DNA of 64,000 bases from DASXMT01 sp963781305. GTDB lineage: Bacteria; Actinomycetota; Acidimicrobiia; Acidimicrobiales; RAAP-2. The notes under the pieces were generated by a model. That model was not told the origin of the DNA. It made no database searches and worked only from the letters and a program-made list of their open reading frames with translations. The DNA is taken from NCBI GenBank assembly GCA_963781305.1, contig CAWAFL010000014.1:186001-250000 (forward strand), given 5' to 3'. The position numbers and the translations under genes were made by a program. Numbering within the stretch: position 1 is the first letter of the stretch; each line of letters opens with the position of its first letter. Below, one piece after another: positions 1 to 9,002 of this stretch.

Positions 1-165
1 ATCTCTCCCGAGGACGCAGACGGACACTTCACCTGGCTGGCCAATTTCCTCGCCGCCGACAGTCCGGCCTCGAGCGCGCTGACCCGCGACCTGCTGGGGT
101 GGGAGCCCACCCATCCCGGGCTCATCGACGACCTCGACCAAGGCCATTACTTCCGCAACCCTTGA
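1..165 (+). CDS. NAD-dependent epimerase/SDR-like reductase, C-terminal end only
   Basis: The reading frame is open from the window edge and ends at TGA 163-165, giving 54 residues. The tail (LLGWEPTHPGL, then DDLDQGHYF) is nearly the same as the C-terminus of the SDR encoded at 10849-11754 (LLGWQPTHPGL, EDLDQGHYF), so the two are paralogues. The fragment lacks the Rossmann domain, so the substrate cannot be judged. A TetR gene follows on the opposite strand, as a TetR remnant sits beside the second paralogue. Confidence 0.8.
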   Translation: MSPEDADGHFTWLANFLAADSPASSALTRDLLGWEPTHPGLIDDLDQGHYFRNP

Positions 166-269
166 ACCTCTAGCCGGATACGACTGTCCGGTTGAGCCGG
201 AAGGGCGTCAGTGCGCACGCGCACCCGGCTTCAATCAAGTGGCTAACTGTCGACGACCACCACGGGCCG

Positions 270-917
270 TCAGTGGGCGGCCATTCCAAGGGCGGCGGTG
301 GACATCTCTACCAGCCAGGCCTCCGTGCTGGCGATCGACCAACCCCGCCCCTCGGTTAGATAGGTGAAGACCTCTGGACTCACCAGGGCCGAGAGCGCGT
401 CAACGAGCTTGTCGGCCACCTCAGTGCGGAGGATCAGGGCCAGACCGGCAGCCGTCACTTCCCGACGGTCGTCGTCATACCGGGTCAACCGAGCCCGCGC
501 TGCCTCGTCGCTGGCGGCGGCCTCCTTGAGGGCCATCAGGAGCGGTACCGAACGTTGATAGACGCCGACGGTGAAGTGCACGCCGGCACGAAGGCGCTCG
601 ATCTTTCTGCCCGTCCCGAGTTGGGCGAAGCCTGGACGATCGATCATCGCAGCCTCTTCGTCGTCTCCCACGATGGCGACGTCGACCGCAGCCATCAGAA
701 GGTTGGACTTCGACCCGAAGGTGGAATAGATGGTGTCGACCGCGGTCCCTGCCTCACCGGCGATCATCGGCAGGGTTGTCGCTGCCCAACCCTTGTCCCG
801 AAACAGATTGATGGCAGCAGCAATGATGGCCTGCCTCGTCTCGGCAGCTTGGCGAGCTCGCAACGGCGAGTGATAGCGAGAGGCCGCCGGTGGTTTCTTT
901 CTCGTTTCCCCTGGCAT
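270..917 (-). CDS. TetR/AcrR family transcriptional regulator
   Basis: The product has a TetR N-terminal helix-turn-helix: a Q-AIIAAAINLFRDKGW helix is followed by TTLPMIAGEAGTAVDTIYSTFGSKSNLL. An all-helical ligand domain of about 140 residues follows. The frame is open to an ATG at 962. I prefer the ATG at 917 because the longer start would place the coding sequence over the inverted repeat and promoter at 955-984. It is divergent from the serine-hydrolase homologue at 1074, which it probably controls together with itself. The ligand is unknown. Confidence 0.85.
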   Translation of the reverse strand: MPGETRKKPPAASRYHSPLRARQAAETRQAIIAAAINLFRDKGWAATTLPMIAGEAGTAVDTIYSTFGSKSNLLMAAVDVAIVGDDEEAAMIDRPGFAQLGTGRKIERLRAGVHFTVGVYQRSVPLLMALKEAAASDEAARARLTRYDDDRREVTAAGLALILRTEVADKLVDALSALVSPEVFTYLTEGRGWSIASTEAWLVEMSTAALGMAAH

Positions 918-954
918 CGCTGCCCATTGTACCATTGGTGCCCGGTTGATTCTT

Positions 955-984
955 ATTGACATATATTCAATCGGGTGATACTTG
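955..984 (+). promoter_or_regulatory. Promoter with overlapping inverted repeat between tetR and the serine-hydrolase gene
   Basis: A -35-like TTGACA lies at 956-961 and a -10-like TACTTG at 979-984, with a 17-base spacer. ATTGA (955-959) and TCAAT (967-971) form an inverted repeat with 7 bases between, covering the -35 box. This arrangement is typical of a TetR operator. The assignment rests on sequence pattern alone. Confidence 0.45.
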
Positions 985-1073
985 ATCCAACCTGGTTGAG
1001 TTTGTTACAGTTCCTCGGGCCTGGCGAAGGCGACTTGTTCCGACCCGGCCAGCCCCGAGCGTGGAGGAAGATC

Positions 1074-2375
1074 TTGACGAGCACCCAGCATCGAGAAGGC
1101 GGCCGGAGGATCCGAGCTGCCAGATCCTTTCTGATGGTCGGAACGCTGCTGGTCGCCCTGGCTCTGGGGGTGTCCTCTCTTTCGGTCGGTGTGCCATCGG
1201 CATCGGCGGCGACGCCCACGACCTCCCAGGCGGCGGGGATCGCCGCCATCGTCCGCAAGGCCATGACGACCTATCAACTCCGGGCGGCCATCGTCCGGGT
1301 AACCCAGGGCAACAAGGTGATCATGACTCAGGCGTTCGGCGAATCGATGAACGGCGCGCCGGCGACGACGGACATGCACTTTCGACAGGGCGCCGTCGCC
1401 TTCGAGTACGTCAGCACGCTGCTCATGGAATACGTCGACGAGCACAAGGTCACCCTGAACGAGACCATCGACCACTGGCTGCCCAGCCTGCCCGAGTCCA
1501 ACCAGGTGACGCTCAAGATGTTGGCCAACCAGACCTCCGGGTACCCCGACTTCGAGACAGACCCCGGCTGGACGGCGGCCTTCAACACCGATCCGTTCCA
1601 GATCTTCACCTACCAGCAGCGGATCGCCTACGCCTTCGACCGGCCGGTGCAGTTCCCTCCCGGTACCAACTGGAGCTACGCCCATACCAATTTCATGATC
1701 TTGGGGAAGATCCTGTCGATGGTGGGCAAGGCGCCCCTGAACGTGCTTCTGCAAAAGAAGGTCCTGGGTCCGATGGGCCTGACCCAGACGGCTGGGTATC
1801 GGACCTCGTTCATCCCAAGCCCGGTGCTTCATTCCCAGAGCTCAGAACGTCGAGTACAGCTCGGGATCCCGAACGGGAGCCCGTTCTTCGAGGACTCGAC
1901 CTACTTCAACGCGGCATGGGGGACACCTGACGGAGCAGCCGAGACGTCGGACATCGATGACATGGCCACCACCGCCGTCGCCATCGGTACGGGAAAGCTG
2001 CTGTCGAAATCGAGCTTCCACGCCATGACGGACCCGAACCTGCTGGGCTTCGGTCACGAACAGGCCAACTGTGTGCCATCGTGTTTTACCCAGGTAACCG
2101 GCTACAACTTCGGGCTGGGTGTGGTGCGTTCGGGTTCGTGGACCATGCAGAACCCCCTCCTTGGGGGCTATAGCGCCACCGAGGCGTACCAACCCAACCA
2201 AAAGATCGCCATCGCCGTGGTAGTCACCTTCAAGCCCGGGGCATTCGACTGCTCAGGCGTCGAACAGAACACGAGCGACACCGTCTTCCGGTTGATTGGC
2301 GACTATGTGGCCCCCGAGAACGCGCCGCCACAGCCCCCGGCTTCCAGCACCGCCCCACCCACGGGTTGCTCGTAG
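1074..2375 (+). CDS. Secreted class C beta-lactamase-fold protein lacking catalytic residues
   Basis: I chose the TTG start at 1074 because GGAGGAAG lies just upstream; the frame is also open from an ATG at 975. The 433-residue product begins with a basic stretch (RRIRAARS) and a hydrophobic segment ending in SASA, a likely Sec signal peptide. The rest follows the serine beta-lactamase/D-Ala-D-Ala carboxypeptidase class C fold. The SxxK motif is AVAF (residues 107-110), the Y-x-N motif is YAH (202-204), and no H-x-G motif is seen near LLGG. The active site therefore looks dead, and a binding or scaffold role is more likely than hydrolysis. The last 15 residues are Pro-rich. Confidence 0.8.
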   Translation: MTSTQHREGGRRIRAARSFLMVGTLLVALALGVSSLSVGVPSASAATPTTSQAAGIAAIVRKAMTTYQLRAAIVRVTQGNKVIMTQAFGESMNGAPATTDMHFRQGAVAFEYVSTLLMEYVDEHKVTLNETIDHWLPSLPESNQVTLKMLANQTSGYPDFETDPGWTAAFNTDPFQIFTYQQRIAYAFDRPVQFPPGTNWSYAHTNFMILGKILSMVGKAPLNVLLQKKVLGPMGLTQTAGYRTSFIPSPVLHSQSSERRVQLGIPNGSPFFEDSTYFNAAWGTPDGAAETSDIDDMATTAVAIGTGKLLSKSSFHAMTDPNLLGFGHEQANCVPSCFTQVTGYNFGLGVVRSGSWTMQNPLLGGYSATEAYQPNQKIAIAVVVTFKPGAFDCSGVEQNTSDTVFRLIGDYVAPENAPPQPPASSTAPPTGCS

Positions 2376-2481
2376 CCAGATCGAGATGTACCCGGTGTAG
2401 GCGCTCCGCTGACCGGGCAGAGGGACGGAGGGCAGCAACCTTTCGCTGACATGACTCCTCGATTGCAAAGGAGCAACCGCC

Positions 2482-2565
2482 ATGCCCACCGAGGTCGACA
2501 CCAACGTGGCAACGCTGCAGGTCGAGCCGGCCGAGGTCGACCTGCGCCAGCTGGGTAGGGAGTGA
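2482..2565 (+). CDS. Possible 27-residue ORF of unknown function
   Basis: An ATG at 2482 follows AAAGGAG at 2468-2474 and opens a 27-codon frame ending at TGA 2563-2565. The peptide starts MPTEVDTNVATLQVEP. It lies between the serine-hydrolase homologue and the oxidoreductase, on the same strand. It could be a real small protein or the remnant of a longer gene; no family was recognised. Confidence 0.25.
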   Translation: MPTEVDTNVATLQVEPAEVDLRQLGRE

Positions 2566-2613
2566 CGCCAAGCCTCCGTGTCTGACAGCTCGACTCCGGA
2601 GAGGGGTAAGACA

Positions 2614-3567
2614 GTGGAAGACCGAACCATGCAGGCCATCCGCCAGGAAACGCTTGGCGGCCCGGAGGTTCTCAAGCTCGTCACCGTGCCTCGGCCGGTA
2701 CCGGGAGGAACCGAGGTACTCGTGCGGGTCCACGCCGCAGGCGTCAATCCGGTTGACTGGAAGACCCGCCAGTCGGGAGGTCAGATCGGCCCGCCGCCGT
2801 TCACGGTGGGCTGGGACATCGCCGGCGTGGTCGAGGAAGTCGGGCGCGGGGTGACGCGCTTCGCGGTCGGCGACCGCGTCTTCGGCATGCCCAACTTTCC
2901 CTACGAGGCAGCTGGGTACGCACCGTTTGTCAGGTCACGGTCGCGTCACTTGGCCCTCACGCCCGACGGTCTTGACGACATCGAGGCCGCGGCCCTGCCC
3001 CTCAGCTCGCTGATCGCCTGGGCAGTCCCTGGTGGAGACGGCCAGCGTCGAGAAGGGAGGTCGGGTGCTGATCCAAGGCGCGGCGGGCGGGGTGGGCCAT
3101 CTGGCCGTCCAGATCGCCAAGGATCGGTTCGCGTACATCATCGGCACGGCTGGGCCCGACGATCAGGCCTACCTGACCGAACTCGGCGTCGACGAGCCGA
3201 TCGACTTCACCAGGCAAGACGCGGCCGACATCGTGCGGGATGTCGATGTGGTCCTCGACCTGGTCGCGGCAAGACGGCTCTCTCGTCGCTAGCGACCATC
3301 CGCGACGGCGGCCTGTTGATCTCGGTGCCATCGTCAACCGATCTTGCTCCGATACGGGCGGCAGCCGAGGGCCGGGTTCGGGTGGCGGGCATTTTGGTGG
3401 AGCCCGATCGCGCTGATTTGGAAGCGGTCTCTGCCCTCGCCGGCGAAGGCAGGTTGACCGTCCGCGTCGCTCGGACGTTCCCCCTGGAGGAAGCGGCCCG
3501 AGCTCACGAACTCGGTGAGAGCGGCCACGCCGGCGGGAAGATGGTGCTTACCGTGAATGGCCCCTGA
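2614..3567 (+). CDS. Zinc-independent quinone/NADP oxidoreductase (MDR family), two compensating frameshifts
   Basis: The N-terminal part (ETLGGPEVLKLV, GVNPVDWKTR, GWDIAGVVEEVG) is a typical quinone-oxidoreductase GroES-like domain. The nucleotide-binding segment GGRVLIQGAAGGVGHLA is encoded one frame away, at about 3022-3290. The end (TIRDGGLLISVPS to GGKMVLTV) returns to the first frame. The simplest reading is one extra G in GGG at 3020-3022 and one missing G near 3272, where GTCGCGGC stands for GTCGGCGGC. The GTG at 2614 follows AGAGGGG; the ATG at 2629 is an alternative. Because the shifts cancel, sequencing error is plausible; otherwise about 85 internal residues are garbled and the NADP site is lost. 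Confidence 0.75.
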   Translation: MEDRTMQAIRQETLGGPEVLKLVTVPRPVPGGTEVLVRVHAAGVNPVDWKTRQSGGQIGPPPFTVGWDIAGVVEEVGRGVTRFAVGDRVFGMPNFPYEAAGYAPFVRSRSRHLALTPDGLDDIEAAALPLSSLIAWAVPGGDGQRREGRSGADPRRGGRGGPSGRPDRQGSVRVHHRHGWARRSGLPDRTRRRRADRLHQARRGRHRAGCRCGPRPGRGKTALSSLATIRDGGLLISVPSSTDLAPIRAAAEGRVRVAGILVEPDRADLEAVSALAGEGRLTVRVARTFPLEEAARAHELGESGHAGGKMVLTVNGP

Positions 3568-3618
3568 TGTCGGCAGTCCGGCGGCGCCAGCCATAGAGCC
3601 ACGGGTACGATCCCATCC

Positions 3619-3999
3619 ATGCTCAGCCAGTCAGCCTTCACGGGGTTCATCCCGGTGCACGACACCGATGTCGCTCGCCGCTTCTATGAGCAGGTCCTCG
3701 GTCTGGAAGTTGTTGAGGACACCCCCTTCGCTCTCGTCGTCGACGCCAACGGGACGCGGGTACGGATCACCCCAGTGCCCGAGCTGGTCCCGCAGCCCTT
3801 CACGATCGCCGGCTGGGAGGTTTCTGACATCACCGGCACTGCACGGACCCTCGCTGACCGGGGGGTGCGGTTTTTCCACTACGACGGCATGGACCAAGAC
3901 GACCTCGGCATCTGGACGGCACCTAGTGGCGATCGAGTGGCGTGGTTCAGCGATCCCGACGGCAACACCTTGTCATTGACGACCTTCGCCGGCCGGTAG
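3619..3999 (+). CDS. VOC-fold (glyoxalase/bleomycin-resistance type) protein
   Basis: The 126-residue product shows one vicinal-oxygen-chelate module pair. It starts FTGFIPVHDTDVARRFYEQVLGLEVVED, and its end matches the family signature WFSDPDGNTLSLTTF. VOC proteins bind a metal and act as dioxygenases, isomerases or drug-binding proteins; nothing here fixes the substrate. It is 52 bases behind the MDR oxidoreductase on the same strand and may be co-transcribed with it. Confidence 0.85.
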   Translation: MLSQSAFTGFIPVHDTDVARRFYEQVLGLEVVEDTPFALVVDANGTRVRITPVPELVPQPFTIAGWEVSDITGTARTLADRGVRFFHYDGMDQDDLGIWTAPSGDRVAWFSDPDGNTLSLTTFAGR

Positions 4000-4066
4000 C
4001 CGGGCGTTGCGCCACGTTCACCGCAGTTGAGGTCAGCAGCACAACACCGCTCCTGCCCCAATTCGG

Positions 4067-5209
4067 CTACACGCGATCGAGCCACGTCATGGTGGTGCCA
4101 GAGGGGTGAGCACAGGCAAGGAGGCTGCTGGTATGTCGCCCCTGTTCGTAGGAGATCAGCCCGAGCAGGGCGAAGACCCCGCCCTGCTGGTACCTGACCA
4201 CCACCTCGTCGGGGACGTCGAGGTCCTGGACGCTGAAGCGACCCGCAGTTCCGAGAGGGACCAGTGGGTCGAGCGAGATCCAGGCCAGGTCACGGATTTC
4301 TCCCCAGTGTCGGACGACCTCGTGGAACTGGGAGCGCTCCTGGTCCGAGAAGAAGACCGCGGCATAGGTATCGACGACGACGGGCAGCAGGTCCTCGGGC
4401 ACGGCGTCGAGGAGCGCCGGGAGGGATTCGATGGCGTCACCGCGAAGAATCGAGCACGGATGGGCCAGGAAGAGCCGGGAGGCCTGGTCGAAGCGTTCGA
4501 GGGCGCCGCGCTCGGGCGGTAGGCAGGAACGGGCCCAGAGACGGTCATCGGGATCGGCCAGGTCGAGGGGCTCGAGGTCAATGCCAACACGCCACTGGAT
4601 CGGGGGCATGGTGCGCGGCAAGGGTGGCACGAACGGCCCCTTGGTCTCGCACTGGAGTATCAGCGGCGACGTTCGATCACCCAGATCGGGACCGCCGTCG
4701 AGCTGATGACAGTACCGATCAGGGTGGAGGCCAAGTCCCGCGCCCGTGCCGAGATCGATGAGGGCTATCCCGGCAGGCGGAGCTCGCCGGCCGAGAACGC
4801 CCAAAGCCACGGCCACCTGGGTGGATCGTGCCACCTCGTTCATCTGGTACCGACGACTGCCGCACACGGCGAGCAGCTCGGCGCGACGAGCGAGGCAAAA
4901 CGATCGGAAAGCCGGCTCGAACCTCGAGTCGAACGCACGTTGCGCGCCGCCGGCGCCAGGAAAAAAGTCGACCAGTCCGGGCGGCTCATCCTCGCCGATC
5001 AGGTAACAGGCGGCAGCGCAGAAAAGCAGCGCAGGCATCAGGTCCCGGGGAATCTCGGCGGCCATGGCCGCCAGCTCGTCGTCGTGCCCCAGCGCCGTGA
5101 AGATTCCGGCGGTGAGTGCCCACGACGACGGTGAACCTGGCGCAGACCAACCGCGGGCGATCTCGATCGCTTGGCTTCGTACCGAATCGAGAGCCGATTG
5201 CCGGGTCAT
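4067..5209 (-). CDS. DUF2332 family protein
   Basis: The 380-residue product matches the actinobacterial DUF2332 pattern as I remember it. The N-terminal helical part is followed by QMNEVARSTQVAVALG, then GIALIDLGTGAGLGLHPDRY, and by a C-terminal half with LVRLDG-like Rossmann features. LIDLGTGAGLGL resembles a degenerate SAM-binding loop, so a methyltransferase-like fold is possible, but no activity is known to me. The start at 5209 follows GGAG with a 5-base gap. The gene is divergent from the amine oxidase at 5416. Confidence 0.75.
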   Translation of the reverse strand: MTRQSALDSVRSQAIEIARGWSAPGSPSSWALTAGIFTALGHDDELAAMAAEIPRDLMPALLFCAAACYLIGEDEPPGLVDFFPGAGGAQRAFDSRFEPAFRSFCLARRAELLAVCGSRRYQMNEVARSTQVAVALGVLGRRAPPAGIALIDLGTGAGLGLHPDRYCHQLDGGPDLGDRTSPLILQCETKGPFVPPLPRTMPPIQWRVGIDLEPLDLADPDDRLWARSCLPPERGALERFDQASRLFLAHPCSILRGDAIESLPALLDAVPEDLLPVVVDTYAAVFFSDQERSQFHEVVRHWGEIRDLAWISLDPLVPLGTAGRFSVQDLDVPDEVVVRYQQGGVFALLGLISYEQGRHTSSLLACAHPSGTTMTWLDRV

Positions 5210-5415
5210 GGGGACTCCATCGCCAAAGGGTCAGAATAGTCTGCTGGCATTCCGGTGGCGGCAGTCAACGAGCACAACCGATCCGTCGCCCTGGTGGAAG
5301 TCGGTGGGAGGTCCTGTGTTTCCGTCACGACCGGAGTTGAACGTGCCCGAACGATGTCAGAGCGCACGGTCATGCAATCCCCCTGGACCTCGAGGTTCCA
5401 TGCAAACATTCGACC

Positions 5416-6771
5416 ATGGAATCTGACGAGACCGAAGTCTGCGTGGTGGGAGCGGGATTCGCGGGATTGGCCGCTGCACGCAAGCTGGTCGCAGCCGGCC
5501 ACGAAGTGATCGTGCTCGAAGCGCGCGATCGGGTCGGGGGACGAGTGTGGAATAGGGAGATGTCAGATGGCACGGTCGTCTCGGCCGGCGGTACCTGGCT
5601 GGGGAAGAAGCAGGACCGCATGTTCGCCATCTGCCAGGAACTCGGTATGACCACGTACCCGCAGTTCGAGGACGGCGATGTCCTGCTCGACATCGGGGGT
5701 GTCCAGCATCGCTATAGCGGCCTCATTCCAAAATTCGGGCTGAACCATGTGGCGGCATTGGGACTCGGCTTGTGGCGTCTGGACCGGATCGTCAAGCGCG
5801 TCCCGATCGAAACCCCGTGGAAGACCCCTGGCGCGGAGAAGCTCGACTCGATCACGCTCGCCGAGTGGGTGACCAACCCCGTGAACGTACCCTCCAAGAA
5901 GGCGCAGGCCCTCCTCCTGGTCGGCATGAGCACCTTCTTTTGCGTCGACCCCTCGGAGGTCTCGCTGTTGGGAAGCATGGTGCTCGCAGCCGGCGGAGGG
6001 GGCTTTCAGTACTACGCCGACACCAAACAGACCGAAACCCACCTGATCGACGGCGGAAGCCCGGAGTTGGCGGTGCGCATGGCGAGTCCCCTTGGAAACC
6101 GGGTGCGACTCTCTCGGCCCGTCCGTTCCATCCGGCAGGCCGATGACTTCGTCGAGGTCGCAGCCGATGGCGCGAAGGTCAAGGCCCGACGGGTCATCGT
6201 TGCCTCACCGCCGGTGGTGGCCAACAAGCTCGAGTTCGATCCACCTCTGCCGCCGACACACGCCAATCTCTTGCGACGCTACATCCCCGGATCGGTCATC
6301 AAGACCATCATCAGCTACGACGAGCCGTTCTGGAGAAATGATGGTCTCACTGGCGAGACGGTGGCACCGGAGTCGTTCGTTCCGATATCGATTGACCAGT
6401 CGCCCGTCGGGGCGTCACCCGGAGTGCTCACGAGCTTTTCGGTTGCACCAAAGGTTCTGGCGTTGGCTGGGCTTCCGGCGAAGGAGCGGCGCGAGGCATG
6501 GCTGAAGGAGTTGGCCAAGCGCCTCGGTCCAAAGGCACTCTCCCCCAGTGCGTATCTCGAGACGGATTGGTCCGCAGAGCCCTGGTCGCTGGGCGGCATG
6601 ATCGCCCACCTGCCAACCGGCGCGGTCACGAGCTACGGATCTGCCATCCGGCAACCGGTCGGGAACGTCTACTGGGCCGGATCCGAGCGGGCTACGGACC
6701 TGCACGGTCTCATGGAAGGGGCGGTCCGCTCGGGGGAGAGGACGGCCGAGGAAATCCTCGATACGTTGTAG
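5416..6771 (+). CDS. Flavin-containing amine oxidase (monoamine/putrescine oxidase type)
   Basis: The 451-residue product opens with the FAD-binding dinucleotide motif VVGAGFAGLAAARKL, followed by VIVLEARDRVGGR. It ends with the second FAD motif VYWAGSERATDLHGLMEGAVRSGERTA. This is the layout of flavin monoamine oxidases, which oxidise amines to imines with release of H2O2. The usual length is about 450 residues, so it is complete. No Shine-Dalgarno sequence is obvious. The substrate is unknown; putrescine, tyramine or another primary amine would all be possible. Confidence 0.88.
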   Translation: MESDETEVCVVGAGFAGLAAARKLVAAGHEVIVLEARDRVGGRVWNREMSDGTVVSAGGTWLGKKQDRMFAICQELGMTTYPQFEDGDVLLDIGGVQHRYSGLIPKFGLNHVAALGLGLWRLDRIVKRVPIETPWKTPGAEKLDSITLAEWVTNPVNVPSKKAQALLLVGMSTFFCVDPSEVSLLGSMVLAAGGGGFQYYADTKQTETHLIDGGSPELAVRMASPLGNRVRLSRPVRSIRQADDFVEVAADGAKVKARRVIVASPPVVANKLEFDPPLPPTHANLLRRYIPGSVIKTIISYDEPFWRNDGLTGETVAPESFVPISIDQSPVGASPGVLTSFSVAPKVLALAGLPAKERREAWLKELAKRLGPKALSPSAYLETDWSAEPWSLGGMIAHLPTGAVTSYGSAIRQPVGNVYWAGSERATDLHGLMEGAVRSGERTAEEILDTL

Positions 6772-6802
6772 CGCCGCCGGTGCGCCACGCGCAGCGCCAG
6801 GT

Positions 6803-7354
6803 CTACCCCGGGGCGTAGGTCAGCAGCACCACGCCGCTCCTGAATGGCCTGACGTCGAGGAGCTCGAGCGCCGGGGCGCCGTCGATCTCCTCGAACAGAT
6901 GTTGTCCCCGCCCCGCGGCTACCGGTGTGACCAACAGGTGGAACTCGTCGATGAGGCCGTGTTGCATCAGCGTGGCGTCCAGAGGACCATTTCCGTATTT
7001 CACGATGTTGCCACCGGGCTGTTGCTTGAGATCAGCGACGAACGCGGCCACGTCGCCGGAGATGACCGTGGCGTTCCAGGTCGCCTCACGGAGGGTGGTG
7101 GATGCCACGTATTTCGGGATGGCGTTCATCCGGTCGACAAAGTCATCCGGGACGCCGGGCTCACCTTTGGGCATTGCCGGATAGGCCGCGGACAGGCCCT
7201 CGTAGGTCTTTCGACCCAGTAGCAACATGTCCGCGCCGAAGAGCAACTGTGTGGCGTAGGCCTTGTGGTCATCGTCCAAGTATGGAAAGGCCCACTCGTT
7301 CGACCCGACCTCTCCGCCCAGTGAGACATGGTTCGATTCGATCAACTTCCTCAT
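6803..7354 (-). CDS. Dihydrofolate reductase family protein (RibD C-terminal type)
   Basis: The 183-residue product begins MRKLIESNHVSLGG and contains LLLGRKTYEGLSAAYPAM, NAIPKYVASTTL and GNIVKYGNGPLDATLMQHGLIDEFHLLVTPVA cut by short loops. These are hallmarks of the RibD_C/DHFR-like reductases common in actinobacteria. They bind NADPH, but few have a proven substrate, so a role in folate synthesis should not be assumed. The start follows AGAGGAA. It converges with the amine oxidase, with only 31 bases between them. Confidence 0.88.
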   Translation of the reverse strand: MRKLIESNHVSLGGEVGSNEWAFPYLDDDHKAYATQLLFGADMLLLGRKTYEGLSAAYPAMPKGEPGVPDDFVDRMNAIPKYVASTTLREATWNATVISGDVAAFVADLKQQPGGNIVKYGNGPLDATLMQHGLIDEFHLLVTPVAAGRGQHLFEEIDGAPALELLDVRPFRSGVVLLTYAPG

Positions 7355-7528
7355 CGGTACCCGTTCCTCTGTTCTCTCGCTCGACTGTCACCTCCGTAGA
7401 CGCCGGAGAAGCCCACGAATCATCGGTCTCCAGCGGGCAGAGTTCGATCAAGCCGCAACCGAGAGAACATCGAATGCGTTCTTGACCCATGGCTGCAAGC
7501 CCAGCCGGGCCAGCGCCCGGTTCGATCG

Positions 7529-8893
7529 CTAGCCCGGCCCCAAGTCCACCAGGACGCCTGCCATCGCAGCATCATTCTCACCCTTCACGAATTCGGAGGA
7601 CGGCACTTGGTCGTGGACGAGAGGCTCGGGATGCGAACGCTTGACCACCGCCCGCACCGACACGGCGACGGCAATCCCGACCAACGCTACGAATACGATC
7701 ATGACGTTGCGAGCCGGGGCGTAGGTAGTGGCAATGCCGAGCCCGATGACGGGCACGGACAACCCGATGTAGGCGCCCAGGAAGAAGCCGGCCAGCACCT
7801 CTGCACGAGAAGTCGCCGGTGCGGTACTTCCAGCCGCCACGAGCGCTCCTCGGAACACCAAACCACCGCCGGCACCGGTCACGATGCCGCCGATGACGAA
7901 GACCGCCAGGCTCGGAATCCACATTCCCGCGGTGAACAGCCCCAGGCCTGTGAGAAGCACCGGGACACTGAATCGGAGCATGCGGACGTTGCTCAGCCGG
8001 CCGAACGCAAGCTGGGCCAGGGCTCCGGCGGCGAACGCAGAGAAAGCCACAGCACCGGCCACAGCATGGGAGTCCTCGTGCAGCGTGCCGGCCAGGAACG
8101 ACGGGACCAGAGAGTTGAACACGCCGTAGACCGCGAATGCGGCGATGGCCGCCGAGGTGGCGGCGAAGAACAGTCCTCGGGCGTGGGCGGGCACGCTGAT
8201 CCGCTGCCGGTGCCAAGCCGGGAGCGGCTCAGGCTGGATGACCGTCTCCGGCCCAAGGGCGACGAGCAGAGCCAATACCACGAGCGCCCCGCCGACGACG
8301 ATGTAGGGCAGGCGCAACGGCGCCGGCGCGAACTGGGCGAGCAGGCCGGCGACGAGTGGTCCGATCCCGATGCCGCCCAGATTCGACGCGGTGGCGACCA
8401 CTTGGGGTCGCTTGCCCGAGGCCCCGGGGCGAGCACCCAGGTGCAGTTCGGCCAAGTATGCGGTGGCGGTAGAGGTGGTGATTCCGACGGAGACGCCCGA
8501 GATCACGCGGGCCACGATCAGTCCGGCGAGGCTGGGGAAAAAGAGGAACAGCACGGCGCTGGCCACATTGACCAAGAGCGCCACGACCAGGAGTTGCCGG
8601 CGCCCCCGCCAATCGGAGATGTGCCCGACGAGAAAGAGGCTGACGATCACGCCGATGGCGTAGACGGCATAGACCACCGTCACCATGATGTCGGAGAAGT
8701 GATCGCGCGCCTGGTAGAGGACGTAGAGGGGTGTCGGCACCGCCGAGAAGGCCATGTTCAACAAGAATGCAGCGGCGACGACCCAAAAGGCCATGCCGTG
8801 GGGGGCGGTCCAGCGGCTCCCTGTCGACGGACGATCATCGGTGTGGACGCCTTGATGCCCAGCTCCGGCTCGTAACGCACTAGCAGTTGTCAT
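7529..8893 (-). CDS. MFS transporter
   Basis: The 454-residue product has about 12 hydrophobic segments and the MFS loop GHISDWRGRRQLL between helices 2 and 3. I chose the ATG at 8893 because GGGAGG lies directly upstream; the frame stays open to 9058, but that would overlap the divergent LysR gene. Drug or metabolite efflux is the likely role. The head-to-head LysR gene at 9003 is the likely regulator. Confidence 0.87.
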   Translation of the reverse strand: MTTASALRAGAGHQGVHTDDRPSTGSRWTAPHGMAFWVVAAAFLLNMAFSAVPTPLYVLYQARDHFSDIMVTVVYAVYAIGVIVSLFLVGHISDWRGRRQLLVVALLVNVASAVLFLFFPSLAGLIVARVISGVSVGITTSTATAYLAELHLGARPGASGKRPQVVATASNLGGIGIGPLVAGLLAQFAPAPLRLPYIVVGGALVVLALLVALGPETVIQPEPLPAWHRQRISVPAHARGLFFAATSAAIAAFAVYGVFNSLVPSFLAGTLHEDSHAVAGAVAFSAFAAGALAQLAFGRLSNVRMLRFSVPVLLTGLGLFTAGMWIPSLAVFVIGGIVTGAGGGLVFRGALVAAGSTAPATSRAEVLAGFFLGAYIGLSVPVIGLGIATTYAPARNVMIVFVALVGIAVAVSVRAVVKRSHPEPLVHDQVPSSEFVKGENDAAMAGVLVDLGPG

Positions 8894-8962
8894 CGTTACC
8901 TCCCTCAGCGCTGAGCGTGCTCCCACCCTAAAAGTCTGCGCCCCTCTTGCTAGTTTGTCTAA

Positions 8963-8972
8963 CGAATATTCG
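8963..8972. promoter_or_regulatory. Palindrome in the MFS/LysR divergent promoter
   Basis: CGAATATTCG is a perfect 10-base palindrome inside the 109-base gap between the divergent MFS and LysR genes. LysR regulators usually bind such shared promoter regions at T-N11-A dyads. The site is proposed from position and symmetry only. Confidence 0.4.
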
Positions 8973-9002
8973 GAATGTCTGACATGTGGAACGAGAATAA
9001 CC

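Noticed and set aside
7607..8875. Long plus-strand ORF opposite the MFS transporter
   Set aside because: Asp/Glu/His/Gly-rich shadow translation of a membrane protein gene; no domain features.
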